A stretch of 61,789 nt of DNA from Mycobacterium sp. UM_CSW (GCF_000455205.1 NZ_AUWQ01000048.1:1-61789), one strand, 5' to 3'; numbered from the stretch's first letter, positions 26,618 to 37,091 are shown. Numbers and translations: made by a program. Notes: generated by a model from the sequence alone, not told the origin.

Positions 26618-27768
26618 GCGTCACGACGAAAACCCTTGATATGGCCGCGATCCTGGCCGACCGATCCAATCGGGTGGTGGTGTGCTGCGGCGCCGGCGGG
26701 GTGGGAAAGACGACCACCGCAGCCGCGATGGCGCTGCGCGCCGCCGAATACGGCCGCACGGTATGCGTTTTGACGATCGACCCGGCCAAGCGGCTGGCGC
26801 AGGCGCTCGGAGTCAACGACCTCGGCAACACCCCGCAGCGGGTGCCGTTGGCGCCCGAAGTACCCGGCGAGCTGCACGCGATGATGCTCGACATGCGCCG
26901 CACCTTCGACGAGATGGTGATGCAGTACTCCGGCCCTGAGCGGGCAGAGGCGTTGCTGAACAACCAGTTCTACCAGACGGTCGCCACGTCGCTTGCCGGC
27001 ACGCAGGAGTACATGGCGATGGAGAAGCTCGGCCAGTTGCTGAGCCAGGACCGCTGGGACCTCATCGTCGTGGACACCCCGCCGTCGCGCAACGCGCTGG
27101 ACTTCCTGGATGCGCCGAAACGGTTGGGCAGCTTCATGGATAGCCGGCTCTGGCGGCTGCTGCTCGCACCCGGTCGCGGCATCGGCCGATTGGTCACCGG
27201 CGCAATGGGTTTGGCAATGAAGGGCATGTCCACGATCATGGGCTCCCAATTGCTCAGCGACATCGGTTCATTCGTGCAGTCACTGGAATCGACCTTCGGC
27301 GGTTGGCGGGAAAAGGCCGACCGCACCTACTCGCTGCTGAAGAGACGCGGCACGCAGTTTGTAGTGGTGTCGGCCGCCGAACCCGACGCGCTGCGCGAGG
27401 CGGCCTTCTTCGTCGACCGGCTGTCGCAGGAGGGCATGCCGCTCGCGGGGCTGGTCCTCAACCGCACCCACCCGACACTGTGCTCGCTGCCGGTCGAACG
27501 GGCCATCGACGGAAGCGAGACGCTCGACGCCTCCGATTCCGAGGCCGCCGCGCTGGCTTCCGCCGTGCTGAAGATCCACGCCGACCGGGCGCAAACCGCC
27601 AAACGCGAGATCAGGCTGCTCTCCCGGTTCACCGGCGCCCACCCGCATGTGCCGGTCATCGGGGTTCCGTCGCTGCCGTTCGACGTTTCCGATCTCGACG
27701 CGCTGCGGGCGCTCGCCGATCAGATCACCGCCCCCGGCGACGAGGCGGCCCGCGCGGCGAGCGGCTGA
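26614..27768 (+). CDS. Get3/ArsA-type anion-transporting ATPase, subunit 2 (Rv3680-like)
   Basis: 384 residues. P-loop [10 protein letters not shown] at about 25-34, switch [14 protein letters not shown] and switch [16 protein letters not shown] are all present. It has a longer helical insert (about 165-235) with hydrophobic, Met-rich character that could bind a membrane helix or lipid, as in Get3. It acts with the product of the preceding gene. Confidence 0.9.
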   Translation: MSVTTKTLDMAAILADRSNRVVVCCGAGGVGKTTTAAAMALRAAEYGRTVCVLTIDPAKRLAQALGVNDLGNTPQRVPLAPEVPGELHAMMLDMRRTFDEMVMQYSGPERAEALLNNQFYQTVATSLAGTQEYMAMEKLGQLLSQDRWDLIVVDTPPSRNALDFLDAPKRLGSFMDSRLWRLLLAPGRGIGRLVTGAMGLAMKGMSTIMGSQLLSDIGSFVQSLESTFGGWREKADRTYSLLKRRGTQFVVVSAAEPDALREAAFFVDRLSQEGMPLAGLVLNRTHPTLCSLPVERAIDGSETLDASDSEAAALASAVLKIHADRAQTAKREIRLLSRFTGAHPHVPVIGVPSLPFDVSDLDALRALADQITAPGDEAARAASG

Positions 27769-27830
27769 AACACGCGCTCGGTGAGCGAATCATTCTGTTG
27801 GGCACACGCCGGTCAGACGCTTGCGGAAGC

Positions 27831-27939
27831 TATTTGACACGAGCCATGACCGGTCGGCGCCGTGCGATTCGTTGCTATCGAATTCCTATTGGACACAAGC
27901 GAGCTCGTATTAGACACGGGCCAGTTGTATATTGAACAC
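27831..27939. repeat. Four short direct repeats in an AT-rich convergent gap
   Basis: TATTnGACAC occurs at 27831-27840, 27887-27896 and 27908-27917, with a variant TATTGAACAC at 27930-27939. The last three are spaced 21 and 22 bp, two helical turns. The gap (27769-28059, 291 bp) lies between two gene ends and is AT-richer than its surroundings, with a 10-bp palindrome ACATTAATGT near 27970. No gene is seen in it. Confidence 0.6.
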
Positions 27940-28059
27940 ATTCCAATTAAGAGTGCCGCTTAGGCTGTAACATTAATGTAATCACGAAAACAGTTATTTT
28001 CAGAACCGTTAGTTCGGGGCCGCCCGCGATAGCCGGGCGCGTGCTTGAATAACCCCGGG

Positions 28060-28410
28060 TCAGCCGACGCTGCGGCCGCGGCGCTTGTCGAAGAAGTCCT
28101 GCCAGGACACGACCTCGGGATGCTGCTTGAGCAGGGCTCGGCGCTGGCGCTCGGTCATGCCGCCCCACACGCCGAACTCGACCTTGTTGTCCAACGCGTC
28201 CGCCCCGCACTCCTGCATCACCGGGCAGTGGCGGCAGATCACCGCCGCCTTGCGCTGGGCGGCCCCCCGAACGAACAGTTCATCGGGGTCAGTGGTCCGA
28301 CACAGCGCCTTCGAAACCCATGCGATCCGTTCCTCGGCGTCGACACTGCGCAATACGCCCTGAGCAGCCGCGATGTTCGTTCGACGTGCGGCCGGCCGTG
28401 AACCTGACAC
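28060..28410 (-). CDS. whiB4: Iron-sulfur redox regulator WhiB4
   Basis: 116 residues from GTG 28410 with an upstream GGAAGG. The four cluster Cys are C37, C59, C62 and C68 (C-x21-C-x2-C-x5-C), with the G[V/I]WGG turn at 80-84 and a basic C terminus for DNA binding. M. tuberculosis WhiB4 senses oxygen and redox state, condenses DNA when oxidised and represses antioxidant genes. A longer 143-residue frame is possible, but the homologous sequence begins at this GTG. Confidence 0.95.
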   Translation of the reverse strand: MSGSRPAARRTNIAAAQGVLRSVDAEERIAWVSKALCRTTDPDELFVRGAAQRKAAVICRHCPVMQECGADALDNKVEFGVWGGMTERQRRALLKQHPEVVSWQDFFDKRRGRSVG

Positions 28411-28771
28411 GAGCTGTTCCCTTCCTTCCGACCGCTTGTCGCGGCCGCCCTCCTCGGGTGCAGACCCTTGCTGCGATCTACGCCACACCATGCAAATCGG
28501 TGTTATCTGAATCTCACCGTGTGTCTAAGTTAGGTGGTCAGGTGGCAATTGCGCAACAGTCTGATAACGCTTTTTTTGGGACGGCCGTGCAGCCTTAGCG
28601 AAAAGGATAATGCCGAGCGGCGCCCCGCGCACTTCACCTCGGTGGCTGACCCGTGACGGAACCGAAAATTTTTTGCCGGGCCCCATCGTAAGTTCGCTGG
28701 TCACGGTGCGCGAGGGCATTGGGCCAACTCGTGGCGTGGCCAGGTGAGCGTGGGCGGCTACCCTAGAACGC
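28411..28771. promoter_or_regulatory. Divergent whiB4-ponA2 control region
   Basis: 361 bp with no gene. On the right, TACCCT (28759-28764) is seven bases before the ponA2 ATG and gives a leaderless start. On the left the whiB4 leader begins with its ribosome site at 28416-28430; a -10 for whiB4 is not certain. A T7 run lies at 28570-28576. Confidence 0.5.
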
Positions 28772-31198
28772 ATGTCAGACCGCCCCCCGGCCGCGCTCAC
28801 GGTTCTCAAGCTCGCGGGGTGCTGTTTGTTGGCCAGCGTCGTCGCCACGGCCCTGATGTTTCCGCTCGCGGGCGGGATCGGGCTGATGTCCAATCGGGCC
28901 TCTGAAGTCGTCGCCAACGGGTCCGCCCAACTGACGCAGGGCGAGGTGCCCGCGGTGTCGACGATGGTCGACAAGAAGGGCAACGTCATCGCGTGGCTTT
29001 ACTCTCAGCGCCGCTTCGAGGTGCCCACCGACAAGATCGCCAACACCATGAAACTGGCGATCGTCTCGATCGAGGACAAGCGCTTCGCCGACCACAACGG
29101 GGTGGACTGGAAGGGCACGCTGACGGGCCTGGCCGGCTATGCGTCCGGCGACGTCGACACCCGCGGCGGGTCGACCATCGAACAGCAGTACATCAAGAAC
29201 TACCAACTGCTGGTGACCGCCCAGACCGACGCCGAGAAGCGCGCCGCGGTCGAAACCACCCCGGCGCGCAAGCTGCGCGAGATCCGGATGGCGCTCACGC
29301 TGGACAAGACCTTCACCAAGCCCGAGATCCTGACGCGCTATCTGAACCTGGTGTCGTTCGGGAACGGCTCGTTCGGTGTGCAGGACGCGGCCCAGACCTA
29401 CTTCGGCATCAACGCCTCGGACCTGAACTGGCAGCAGGCGGCCCTGCTCGCGGGCATGGTGCAGTCGACCAGCGCGCTCAACCCGTACACCAACCCCGAC
29501 GGCGCCCTGGCCCGACGGAACCTGGTCCTCGACACCATGATCGAGAACCTGCCCCAGGAGGCCGACGCCCTGCGCGCCGCGAAGGCCACGCCGCTGGGCG
29601 TGCTGCCCCAACCCAACGAGCTGCCCCGCGGCTGCATCGCGGCCGGCGACCGCGCCTTCTTCTGCGACTACGTCCAGGAGTACCTGTCGCGCGCGGGGAT
29701 CAGTAAGGAACAGGTGGCCCGGGGCGGCTATCTGATCCGCACCACGTTGGACCCGGACGTGCAGATCCCGGTCAAGGCGGCCATCGACAAGTTCGCGAGC
29801 CCGACCCTGCCGGGCATCTCGAGCGTCATGAGCGTCATCGAGCCGGGCAAGACCTCCCACCACGTGATGGCGATGGCCAGCAACCGCACCTACGGCTTGA
29901 ACCTCGACGCCGGCGAGACGATGCGACCGCAACCGTTCTCCCTCGTCGGCGACGGCGCCGGCTCGGTCTTCAAGATCTTCACCACCGCCGCGGCGCTGGA
30001 CATGGGCATGGGCATCAACGCCACGCTCGAGGTGCCGGGCCGGTTCCAGGCCAAGGGCATGGGCAGCGGCGGGGCCAAGGGCTGCCCGAAAGACACCTGG
30101 TGCGTCGTCAACGCGGGTAACTACCGCGGCTCGATGAACGTGACCGACGCGCTGGCCACCTCGCCGAACACCGCGTTCGCCAAGCTGATCCAGCAGGTCG
30201 GCGTGACCCGGACGGTGGACATGGCGATCAAGCTCGGGCTGCGTTCCTACGCCGATCCCGGCACCGCGCGCGACTACAACCGCGACAGCAACGAGAGCCT
30301 GGCCGACTTCGTCAAGCGGCAAAACATCGGCTCGTTCACCCTCGGCCCGATCGAGTTGAACGCGCTGGAGTTGTCCAACGTCGCGGCCACCCTGGCCTCC
30401 GGCGGCGTGTGGTGCCCGCCGAACCCGATCGACAAGCTGATCGACCGCAACGGTAACGAGGTCTCTGTGACGACCGAGACCTGCGATCAGGTGGTGCCCG
30501 AGGGCCTGGCCAACACGATGGCCAACGCGATGAGCAAGGACGCCGTGGGCAGCGGCACGGCGGCCGGCTCGGCCGGCGCGGCGGGCTGGGACCTGCCGGT
30601 GTCCGCTAAGACCGGCACCACCGAGGCGCACAGATCCTCCGCTTTCGTCGGTTTCACCAGCCACTACGCGGCGGCCAACTACATCTACGACGACTCACCC
30701 AACCCGACGGATTTGTGCTCCGCCCCGCTGCGTCACTGCGGCGAGGGCGACCTCTACGGCGGAAACGAGCCGGCGCGCACCTGGTTCACCGCGATGAAAC
30801 CGATCGCGAACAACTTCGGCGAGGTGAAGCTGCCCCCGACCGATCCCCGCTACGTCGAGGGGTCCCCGGCGTCCCGGGTGCCGGCCGTCACCGGCCTGGA
30901 CGTCGACGCGGCCCGCCAGCGCATCAAGGAGGCCGGCTTCCCGGTCGCTGACCAGACCAACTCGGTGAACAGCAGCGCAAAGGCGGGCGAGGTGGTCGGG
31001 ACGTCGCCGTCCGGCCAGACGATCCCGGGCTCGATCATCACGATCCAGGTCAGCAACGGCATCCCGCCGGCGCCACCGCCACCGCCCGAGGGCGCGCCAC
31101 CGGTGGTGGGGTCGCAGGTGGTCGAGATTCCCGGCCTGCCGCCGATCACGATTCCGCTGCTGGCGCCCCCGCCGCCGCCCGGGGCGCCCCCTCCATAG
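28772..31198 (+). CDS. ponA2: Class A penicillin-binding protein PonA2
   Basis: 808 residues, one N-terminal membrane helix (about 10-32). The glycosyltransferase domain has the catalytic Glu in SIEDKRF and the RGGSTIEQQ motif. The transpeptidase domain has SVFK, SPN and KTGTTE as the SxxK, SxN and KTG motifs. A PASTA domain (VPAVTGLDVDAARQRI) and a Pro-rich tail follow. It builds and cross-links peptidoglycan and is linked to stress tolerance in mycobacteria. Confidence 0.96.
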   Translation: MSDRPPAALTVLKLAGCCLLASVVATALMFPLAGGIGLMSNRASEVVANGSAQLTQGEVPAVSTMVDKKGNVIAWLYSQRRFEVPTDKIANTMKLAIVSIEDKRFADHNGVDWKGTLTGLAGYASGDVDTRGGSTIEQQYIKNYQLLVTAQTDAEKRAAVETTPARKLREIRMALTLDKTFTKPEILTRYLNLVSFGNGSFGVQDAAQTYFGINASDLNWQQAALLAGMVQSTSALNPYTNPDGALARRNLVLDTMIENLPQEADALRAAKATPLGVLPQPNELPRGCIAAGDRAFFCDYVQEYLSRAGISKEQVARGGYLIRTTLDPDVQIPVKAAIDKFASPTLPGISSVMSVIEPGKTSHHVMAMASNRTYGLNLDAGETMRPQPFSLVGDGAGSVFKIFTTAAALDMGMGINATLEVPGRFQAKGMGSGGAKGCPKDTWCVVNAGNYRGSMNVTDALATSPNTAFAKLIQQVGVTRTVDMAIKLGLRSYADPGTARDYNRDSNESLADFVKRQNIGSFTLGPIELNALELSNVAATLASGGVWCPPNPIDKLIDRNGNEVSVTTETCDQVVPEGLANTMANAMSKDAVGSGTAAGSAGAAGWDLPVSAKTGTTEAHRSSAFVGFTSHYAAANYIYDDSPNPTDLCSAPLRHCGEGDLYGGNEPARTWFTAMKPIANNFGEVKLPPTDPRYVEGSPASRVPAVTGLDVDAARQRIKEAGFPVADQTNSVNSSAKAGEVVGTSPSGQTIPGSIITIQVSNGIPPAPPPPPEGAPPVVGSQVVEIPGLPPITIPLLAPPPPPGAPPP

Positions 31199-31255
31199 CG
31201 GCCCGCAACACGGACTTGTGGCGCAAGCTATACGCGCCCAGACCGCAACCGGCAG

Positions 31256-31261
31256 TAGGCT
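31256..31261 (+). promoter_or_regulatory. -10 element of a leaderless promoter
   Basis: TAGGCT, six bases, then ATG 31268. Confidence 0.55.
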
Positions 31262-31267
31262 TCCTGC

Positions 31268-32236
31268 ATGGCTGACGTTCGCCCGATTGCCCCCGTCCTG
31301 ATGCGCACCGGCGCCATCGCGCTCGGCTCGACCCTGGCCGGCATCGGTTACGCCTCGCTCGTCGAGCGCAACGCGTTCGTCCTGCGCGAGATAACCATGC
31401 CCGTCCTTTCACCGGGCTCCACGCCGCTACGGGTGCTGCACATCAGCGACCTGCACATGACGCCCAACCAGCGCCGCAAGCAGGCCTGGCTGCGCGAGCT
31501 GGCCGCCTGGGAGCCCGACCTCGTCGTCAACACCGGCGACAACCTGGCGCACCCCAAGGCGGTGCCCGCGGTGGTGCAGACGCTGGGCGACCTGCTGTCG
31601 CGGCCGGGCGTCTTCGTCTTCGGCAGCAACGACTACTTCGGGCCCCGCCTGAAGAACCCGCTGAACTACCTGACCAACCCGTCACACCGGGTCCGCGGCG
31701 AGCCGCTGCCCTGGCAGGACCTGCGGGCGGCGTTCACCGAGCGCGGCTGGCTCGACCTGACGCACACCCGCCGCGAGTTCGAGGTGGCCGGGCTGCACAT
31801 CGCCGCCGCGGGCGTGGACGACCCGCACATCGACCGGGACCGCTACGACGCGATCGCGGGGCCGGCCAGCCCGGCCGCGAACCTGCGGCTCGGTTTGACG
31901 CACTCGCCGGAGCCGCGGGTGCTGGATCGCTTCGCCGCCGACGGATACCAGCTGGTGATGGCCGGGCACACGCACGGCGGGCAGCTGTGTCTGCCGTTCT
32001 ACGGCGCCCTGGTGACCAACTGCGGTCTGGACCGCTCGCGGGCCAAGGGACCATCGCGCTGGGGCGCGAACATGGCGCTGCACGTCTCCGCCGGGATAGG
32101 CACCTCGCCGTTCGCGCCCGTGCGATTCTGCTGCAGGCCCGAGGCGACCCTGCTGACGCTGATCGCCAGCCCGATGGGCGACCGCGATTCCACCAGCGAC
32201 CTGAGCCGTTCACAGCCGACCGCTTCGGTGCGTTGA
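31268..32236 (+). CDS. Membrane-associated metallophosphoesterase (Rv3683-like)
   Basis: 322 residues. One N-terminal hydrophobic helix is followed by a calcineurin-like domain with metal-binding motifs HISDLHM, NTGDN, GSND and GHTHGG. YkuE/LpxH-like relatives cleave phosphoester or lipid pyrophosphate bonds. The active site is predicted to face outward. The next gene starts by overlapping its stop (TTGA). Confidence 0.88.
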   Translation: MADVRPIAPVLMRTGAIALGSTLAGIGYASLVERNAFVLREITMPVLSPGSTPLRVLHISDLHMTPNQRRKQAWLRELAAWEPDLVVNTGDNLAHPKAVPAVVQTLGDLLSRPGVFVFGSNDYFGPRLKNPLNYLTNPSHRVRGEPLPWQDLRAAFTERGWLDLTHTRREFEVAGLHIAAAGVDDPHIDRDRYDAIAGPASPAANLRLGLTHSPEPRVLDRFAADGYQLVMAGHTHGGQLCLPFYGALVTNCGLDRSRAKGPSRWGANMALHVSAGIGTSPFAPVRFCCRPEATLLTLIASPMGDRDSTSDLSRSQPTASVR

Positions 32237-33345
32237 GCGACCGGACCCGGATCGCGGTCCGCACCCTGCCCCGAAGCTGGACGGACGACGCGATCCGGCT
32301 GATCCAGGCCGACGCGCGGCGCAGCGCCGACACCCACCTGCTGCGTTATCCCCTGCCGTCGGCGTGGGCCGGCGACGCGGACGTCGCGCTGTACCTCAAG
32401 GACGAGAGCACGCACATCACCGGCAGCCTCAAGCACCGGCTGGCGCGCTCGTTGTTTTTGTATGCGCTGTGCAACGGCTGGATCGGCGAGGGCACCACCG
32501 TCGTCGAGGCGTCCTCGGGTTCGACGGCGGTGTCGGAGGCCTACTTCGCCGCCCTGCTGGGGCTGCCGTTCGTCGCGGTGATGCCCGCGTCGACCAGCGC
32601 CGCCAAGGTCGCGCTGATCGAATCACAGGGCGGCCGTTGCCATTTCGTGACGGACTCGAGCCAGGTGTACGCCGAGGCCGAGCGTGTCGCCAAGGACACC
32701 GGCGGGCACTACCTGGACCAGTTCACCAACGCCGAGCGCGCCACCGACTGGCGCGGCAACAACAACATCGCCGAGTCGATCTACGAGCAGATGCGCGACG
32801 AGAAGCACCCCGTCCCGGAGTGGATCGTGGTCGGCGCGGGCACCGGCGGCACCAGCGCGACCATCGGCCGCTACATCCGCTACCGGCGGCACGCGACCCG
32901 GCTGTGCGTCGTCGACCCGGAGAACTCCGCGTTCTTTCCCGCCTACGCCGAGGACCGCTTCGGCATCGTGATGTCCACCTCTTCGCGGATCGAGGGCATC
33001 GGCCGGCCGCGGGTCGAGCCGTCGTTTCTGCCCGGCGTGGTCGACCGCATGGTCGCGGTGCCCGACGCGGCGTCCATCGCCGCCGCCCGCCACGTCAGCG
33101 CCGTCCTGGGGCGCCGGGTGGGCCCGTCGACGGGCACCAACCTGTGGGGCTGTTTCGGGCTGCTCGCCGAGATGGTCTCCGAGGGCCGCAGCGGGTCGGT
33201 GGTCACCCTGCTGGCCGACAGCGGCGACCGCTACGCCGACACCTATTTCAACGACGAGTGGGTCAGCGCGCAGGGGCTCGATCCCGCCGGCCCCGCCGAG
33301 GCGCTGGTTGAATTCGAGCACAGCTGCGCTTGGTCTAGCCCATAG
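32233..33345 (+). CDS. PLP-dependent cysteine-synthase-like enzyme (Rv3684-like)
   Basis: 370 residues from TTG 32233, chosen for the TTGA overlap with the phosphoesterase stop. Fold-type II signatures are present: GSLKHRLAR with the Schiff-base Lys, [10 protein letters not shown] for the substrate carboxylate and a Gly-rich phosphate loop [12 protein letters not shown]. Length and sequence differ from CysK/CysM; the reaction is probably a beta-elimination or beta-replacement such as L-cysteine desulfhydration. Ends before tRNA-Pro. Confidence 0.85.
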   Translation: MSDRTRIAVRTLPRSWTDDAIRLIQADARRSADTHLLRYPLPSAWAGDADVALYLKDESTHITGSLKHRLARSLFLYALCNGWIGEGTTVVEASSGSTAVSEAYFAALLGLPFVAVMPASTSAAKVALIESQGGRCHFVTDSSQVYAEAERVAKDTGGHYLDQFTNAERATDWRGNNNIAESIYEQMRDEKHPVPEWIVVGAGTGGTSATIGRYIRYRRHATRLCVVDPENSAFFPAYAEDRFGIVMSTSSRIEGIGRPRVEPSFLPGVVDRMVAVPDAASIAAARHVSAVLGRRVGPSTGTNLWGCFGLLAEMVSEGRSGSVVTLLADSGDRYADTYFNDEWVSAQGLDPAGPAEALVEFEHSCAWSSP

Positions 33346-33398
33346 CCAGCGGTTTGGCCAGCCGACCGGCTGGTGCGATAGGCTGTCGAGGCTTCAAG

Positions 33399-33472
<74 letters not shown>

Positions 33473-33565
33473 CTGTCAGTGGCCGTCCGGCATCGCGCCG
33501 GGACCACCAGGTGATTCGCCAACGCGCCATGCGATCTAAAGTCGATGCGGTGCTAGCGTGCGCCC

Positions 33566-34249
33566 ATGGGAATCCCGTTTTGGGTTTGGGCGACCACCTT
33601 CGTCGTTTTCCTTGCCGGCGTGGGCTTCTCGATCTCTGTGTTGGTGTTCATGCGCAGAGCGAGTGTTCCGAAATTTAGCGGTCCGGCGCTGACGGGAACC
33701 GGGCGCGTTTTGGCGATTCCATCGCTGGGCCTCATGAGCGGCGGCGGGGCAGTCGTGGGGAACATCCAGTTGTTCCTTCACGACATGGGGCAAAGTGGCA
33801 GTCGCCTGTGCAGTATCGCGTTGCGCGTGGAAGTTCCAGGCCGTGAACCGTACGACGCGACGGTCTGGAAGGTTGTCGACCGCACCCAGGTCGCCGCCGT
33901 GGAGAGCGGCGCCGCCTTTCCGGTAGAGGTCGACTCCGCCGATCCGCACAAGGTTCGGATCGACTTGAACCGGCCGGTACCACATAGCGCTCCCCCGGCG
34001 GCGGACAATCGAGCAACGGGCGGCGTCACGTCGAGTCCGGCGACCAACACGCTGGCCATTGCGTCCCTCGTAACGGCGTTCCTCTTCCCCGTGATCGCGA
34101 TCCCAATGAGCCTTAGCGCCCGTTCTCAAATCCGCAAGACCGGGGAACGGGGCGCGGGAATCGCGTTGGCCAGCTTGCTAATTAGCTGCCTCTACCTGGT
34201 CGGGATCGTGGTTGCGGTGGTTGTCGTTCCCCAACTGACAAAGCATTAG
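33566..34249 (+). CDS. Membrane protein with C-terminal DUF4190-like helices
   Basis: 227 residues. One helix at the N terminus (about 8-28), a beta-rich middle of about 110 residues, then two helices (about 163-183 and 198-222) with the NTLAIASLV...RTGERGAGIALA pattern of DUF4190 proteins. Function unknown. It is the first gene after tRNA-Pro and has no counterpart between Rv3684 and Rv3685c that I recall, so it appears to belong to an inserted segment. The ATG at 33566 has a weak ribosome site. Confidence 0.75.
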   Translation: MGIPFWVWATTFVVFLAGVGFSISVLVFMRRASVPKFSGPALTGTGRVLAIPSLGLMSGGGAVVGNIQLFLHDMGQSGSRLCSIALRVEVPGREPYDATVWKVVDRTQVAAVESGAAFPVEVDSADPHKVRIDLNRPVPHSAPPAADNRATGGVTSSPATNTLAIASLVTAFLFPVIAIPMSLSARSQIRKTGERGAGIALASLLISCLYLVGIVVAVVVVPQLTKH

Positions 34250-34459
34250 CGGTCGCGACGGCGCGTACGAACCACGGGGTCGCGCTCATTCGCCGTGAAT
34301 CCGAGTAGCCGGCTACTCTATCCGCCGCGCATATCTGGGTGAAGTATCAGCGAGGTCGGCGACTGCTGGAACCGTCACGGAATTGGCTGGCCCGCTAGTG
34401 CCTACGAAATGACCGCGCGGCGACTGTGGGCAGCCATCTGCGCGCGAAGGGATGGCGTC

Positions 34460-35524
34460 ATGGATTTTGACGAGCATTGCCGGGGTGACAACGTCCTGGT
34501 GAGTTTCATTGCCGCCGCTCCGGCCGACGCGGGTTTTGCGGCTCTGCTGACCGGCTTCATGATCTCCGCGATCGCCTTCTTGCTGGGCAGAGAACGGAGA
34601 GAGGACAAAATCCTGCACGCGGTCGCGCTATTTGCGCCAGGGTTGCTGGTTCTGGCGCTGGCTTGCAATCAGTTTGTCGGTATCACGGCGCAAGCCCCGG
34701 CTAAATCCGGTGACCACGTCATACAAGGCTCGGCAAAAGTCGCTTGCAGCATCGGCTGGACCCAGGGAACGACCGCGAACGGCATGTTGGGCGTGGGCTT
34801 CGTCGTCGCGGTAGCCGGACTGGTCTGGATGATGGCTCACGCGGTGGACGGAAACATTGGCCGGAACGCCCAGGAAAACGGCGCTCAGGACCGCAGAACC
34901 CTGATACATCTTGGCAACTTCCTTGTGTTCGTCGCCATTGCCACGGTGTCGCTGCTGTTGACGCGGGGTTCGCTCGGTTATTACGACCTGATGGGCAGCC
35001 TCGGCGTCCATGCGCCGAGTTCTTTGAAGGCCGTAGCTTGGTGGACATTTGGGTTGAGCATGGCTGTTGACGCCCGGATAATCTACGTCCGGACCGCAGG
35101 GTATTACCGTGTTCGACGCAAAAGAATTGATGGCGAGTGGGACGAGCGCAAAGAGTCCACGGCAGCGCGACTTTTGCGACGAGGACCCGTCATCTGCGTA
35201 GTGGTGTTGACGGCCGGCATGGCCTTGGTGGCGCCTTTGCACGCCAGTCTCATTTCAAACAATTCTGTGCCCGGCGGCGTCGCGGCATTCTTTGCGGTTG
35301 TCTTGGGCATGTTCTTTCCGCTCGTAATTTTCTTGTTTATTTCCGCTTCGGTGCCCGGACCAGACTTCTGGTATTGGGACGCCGTCTCCGATACGAAGGA
35401 GGACACGACACGACCGCCCGCGCAAGCAGAAGTCGACGGCCGGGGCGGCCTGGCGGCCGATCCTCGCGAGGTCATCGATACCCAATCCACCGCCACGGTC
35501 AACGGCCGTATCGCGCCCAAGTAA
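34460..35524 (+). CDS. Multi-pass membrane protein of unknown function
   Basis: 354 residues from ATG 34460, which has GAAGGGA upstream; an in-frame ATG at 34409 would add 17 residues. About eight hydrophobic helices in three groups (25-75, 110-165, 245-310), a basic loop (around RVRRKRIDGEWDERKE) and a polar tail of about 50 residues. I do not recognise the family. Codon use is less GC-biased than in the flanking core genes, in keeping with transfer. Confidence 0.7.
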   Translation: MDFDEHCRGDNVLVSFIAAAPADAGFAALLTGFMISAIAFLLGRERREDKILHAVALFAPGLLVLALACNQFVGITAQAPAKSGDHVIQGSAKVACSIGWTQGTTANGMLGVGFVVAVAGLVWMMAHAVDGNIGRNAQENGAQDRRTLIHLGNFLVFVAIATVSLLLTRGSLGYYDLMGSLGVHAPSSLKAVAWWTFGLSMAVDARIIYVRTAGYYRVRRKRIDGEWDERKESTAARLLRRGPVICVVVLTAGMALVAPLHASLISNNSVPGGVAAFFAVVLGMFFPLVIFLFISASVPGPDFWYWDAVSDTKEDTTRPPAQAEVDGRGGLAADPREVIDTQSTATVNGRIAPK

Positions 35525-35563
35525 CCGATAACAAGCGGCGCAGATCACGGCGCGCGGCGGCGG

Positions 35564-36154
35564 CTAGCCCAGTTCGGGTTGGACCCGCCTACGGTCGGCC
35601 CCGGCCCAGATCTGCACCTGTTCCCGACCGACGAGACGGCAGCGGTGCGTCATCGCCAACTGGCGGGCCGCCTTCGTGAACCCCTGATTGGTCACCACGA
35701 CCGTCTGGTTGCACCGGTGGTGTAGGGCGCCGGCCACCACTTGCTGGACGGCGGCCACCCCGACGGCCTTCGCCTGCCTTTTGCATTGGACCGCCATGCA
35801 CGCGCCGTCCCGCTTGGCGATCAGATCCACACCGTAGTCACCCGTGCTGGCGGTGTGCGCGACGCTCCATCCCACCGTCCGAAGCTGTGCCGCAACGAAT
35901 TCCTCGAACTCGACGCCCGACATCTGGTCGATGGCCGCCAGGTCCGACGCCGCGTATCGCAGGTCACGCCGTCGCTGCCGCCCGACGCTGTAGCGGTCGC
36001 GTCGACCACCGAGCAACAGCAGGGCGACGACGGTCAGGGCGAGGCCGGCCAGACCGGCCGAAAATCCCGCCGGGACGCTGCCAGTGGCGTGCTGGGCGAA
36101 ATACCAAGGGACGGCGAACCCCAACAGCAGCAAGGACCCGGCGATTATCTCCAT
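35564..36154 (-). CDS. Membrane-tethered Mrr-type restriction endonuclease
   Basis: 196 residues. Two hydrophobic helices (about 3-20 and 30-50) are followed by an Mrr-catalytic PD-(D/E)xK domain: MSGVEFEEFVA helix, G-x-D110 (DYGVDLI) and Q123-x-K125 (VQCKR). Related proteins cut modified or foreign DNA. No methyltransferase or specificity gene is nearby, so it may act on modified incoming DNA or under stress. The membrane anchor would place it where DNA enters. It is convergent with the preceding membrane gene. Confidence 0.8.
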   Translation of the reverse strand: MEIIAGSLLLLGFAVPWYFAQHATGSVPAGFSAGLAGLALTVVALLLLGGRRDRYSVGRQRRRDLRYAASDLAAIDQMSGVEFEEFVAAQLRTVGWSVAHTASTGDYGVDLIAKRDGACMAVQCKRQAKAVGVAAVQQVVAGALHHRCNQTVVVTNQGFTKAARQLAMTHRCRLVGREQVQIWAGADRRRVQPELG

Positions 36155-36230
36155 TGCTCCTCGAATTGGCTGCGTGGACTCGTGCGACGAAAGTATCGGA
36201 TCGCTATGACAATTCGGCGCAGGCCACCTA

Positions 36231-36953
36231 CTAGGAGGTGATGTCGGCCCTCGCGGGGTCGACGGCCGCGCCTATCGTCTGCTCGAGATCCTCCAGCCTG
36301 ACCTTCAATGGCAGGAATTCATCCATGCCGAGCTCCGCGCGGACCGCGTTGATAAATCGGTTCATTACGGCGCTGACATCGCTCGGCTGGATCCGGTTCG
36401 CCATCGGAAGGGCCGCGTAGAGCTGTTGGGTGAAGTTCACGGAAGCGGCCAATCCTGCCAGCCTGACGATGTGATTCGGTAGCAGCAAACGCATCTCGGC
36501 GACGATGACGCCCGCTTCCGATAACGTCGATTCCGCCGCCCCGATCGCCTGGAGAACGTCGTTCAACAGCTCCAGCTGCGACGCGGCGTCGGCAGCCCGC
36601 GAACGATCCGGATCGAATCCCCGCTTCTTGAAAGCCGCCAACGCCGCAGCTGGGTCCTCGCCATTCGAGAGTCGACTCATCAGCTCCTTGAGTTCCTCGG
36701 CGCTCTCCTGAATCTTGGCGTTGTCGAGTCGTTGTTTGGATACGGCCTGTATGAACCTGACAGAAACATCGCGCATCTGATCGCGTCTTTGGCGTTCGCG
36801 CTCTGCCTTTTCTTCGCGGCGGTGGGCGGACGTCGACGTTAAGAATGTGATCAGGCCGCCCAGCAGAGTACCCACGAGTCCCGCCCCGGCCGTGAACAGT
36901 GGAAGCCACCACGGTGTAGCGGATGCGGCACCTTGCACGGCTGCCAACGTCAT
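36231..36953 (-). CDS. Membrane-anchored coiled-coil protein of unknown function
   Basis: 240 residues from ATG 36953. One helix near the N terminus (about 13-35), then a highly charged coiled coil (REEKAERERQRRDQMRD region) and a helical C-terminal domain of about 170 residues. I do not recognise the family. It lies 76 bp upstream of the Mrr-type nuclease gene on the same strand and may be its partner. An upstream ATG at 37049 would add 32 polar residues. Confidence 0.65.
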   Translation of the reverse strand: MTLAAVQGAASATPWWLPLFTAGAGLVGTLLGGLITFLTSTSAHRREEKAERERQRRDQMRDVSVRFIQAVSKQRLDNAKIQESAEELKELMSRLSNGEDPAAALAAFKKRGFDPDRSRAADAASQLELLNDVLQAIGAAESTLSEAGVIVAEMRLLLPNHIVRLAGLAASVNFTQQLYAALPMANRIQPSDVSAVMNRFINAVRAELGMDEFLPLKVRLEDLEQTIGAAVDPARADITS

Positions 36954-37091
36954 CTCATCGTCCCCCGCCCCAAAAGAATTGGAGAAAACCGCCCCGATCC
37001 TTCCGGAGGCAAGTGTATGAGTCCCGGACCTTGGAGAGGGCGTCGACAAGCCAAAATCCCGAGGCAGCTTTGAGCGGCCGGTTGCGGCAAC

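Noticed and set aside
33473-37091. Integrative element with att sites at tRNA-Pro
   Set aside because: No integrase gene and no second copy of the tRNA 3' end was found; kept only as an insertion next to a tRNA.
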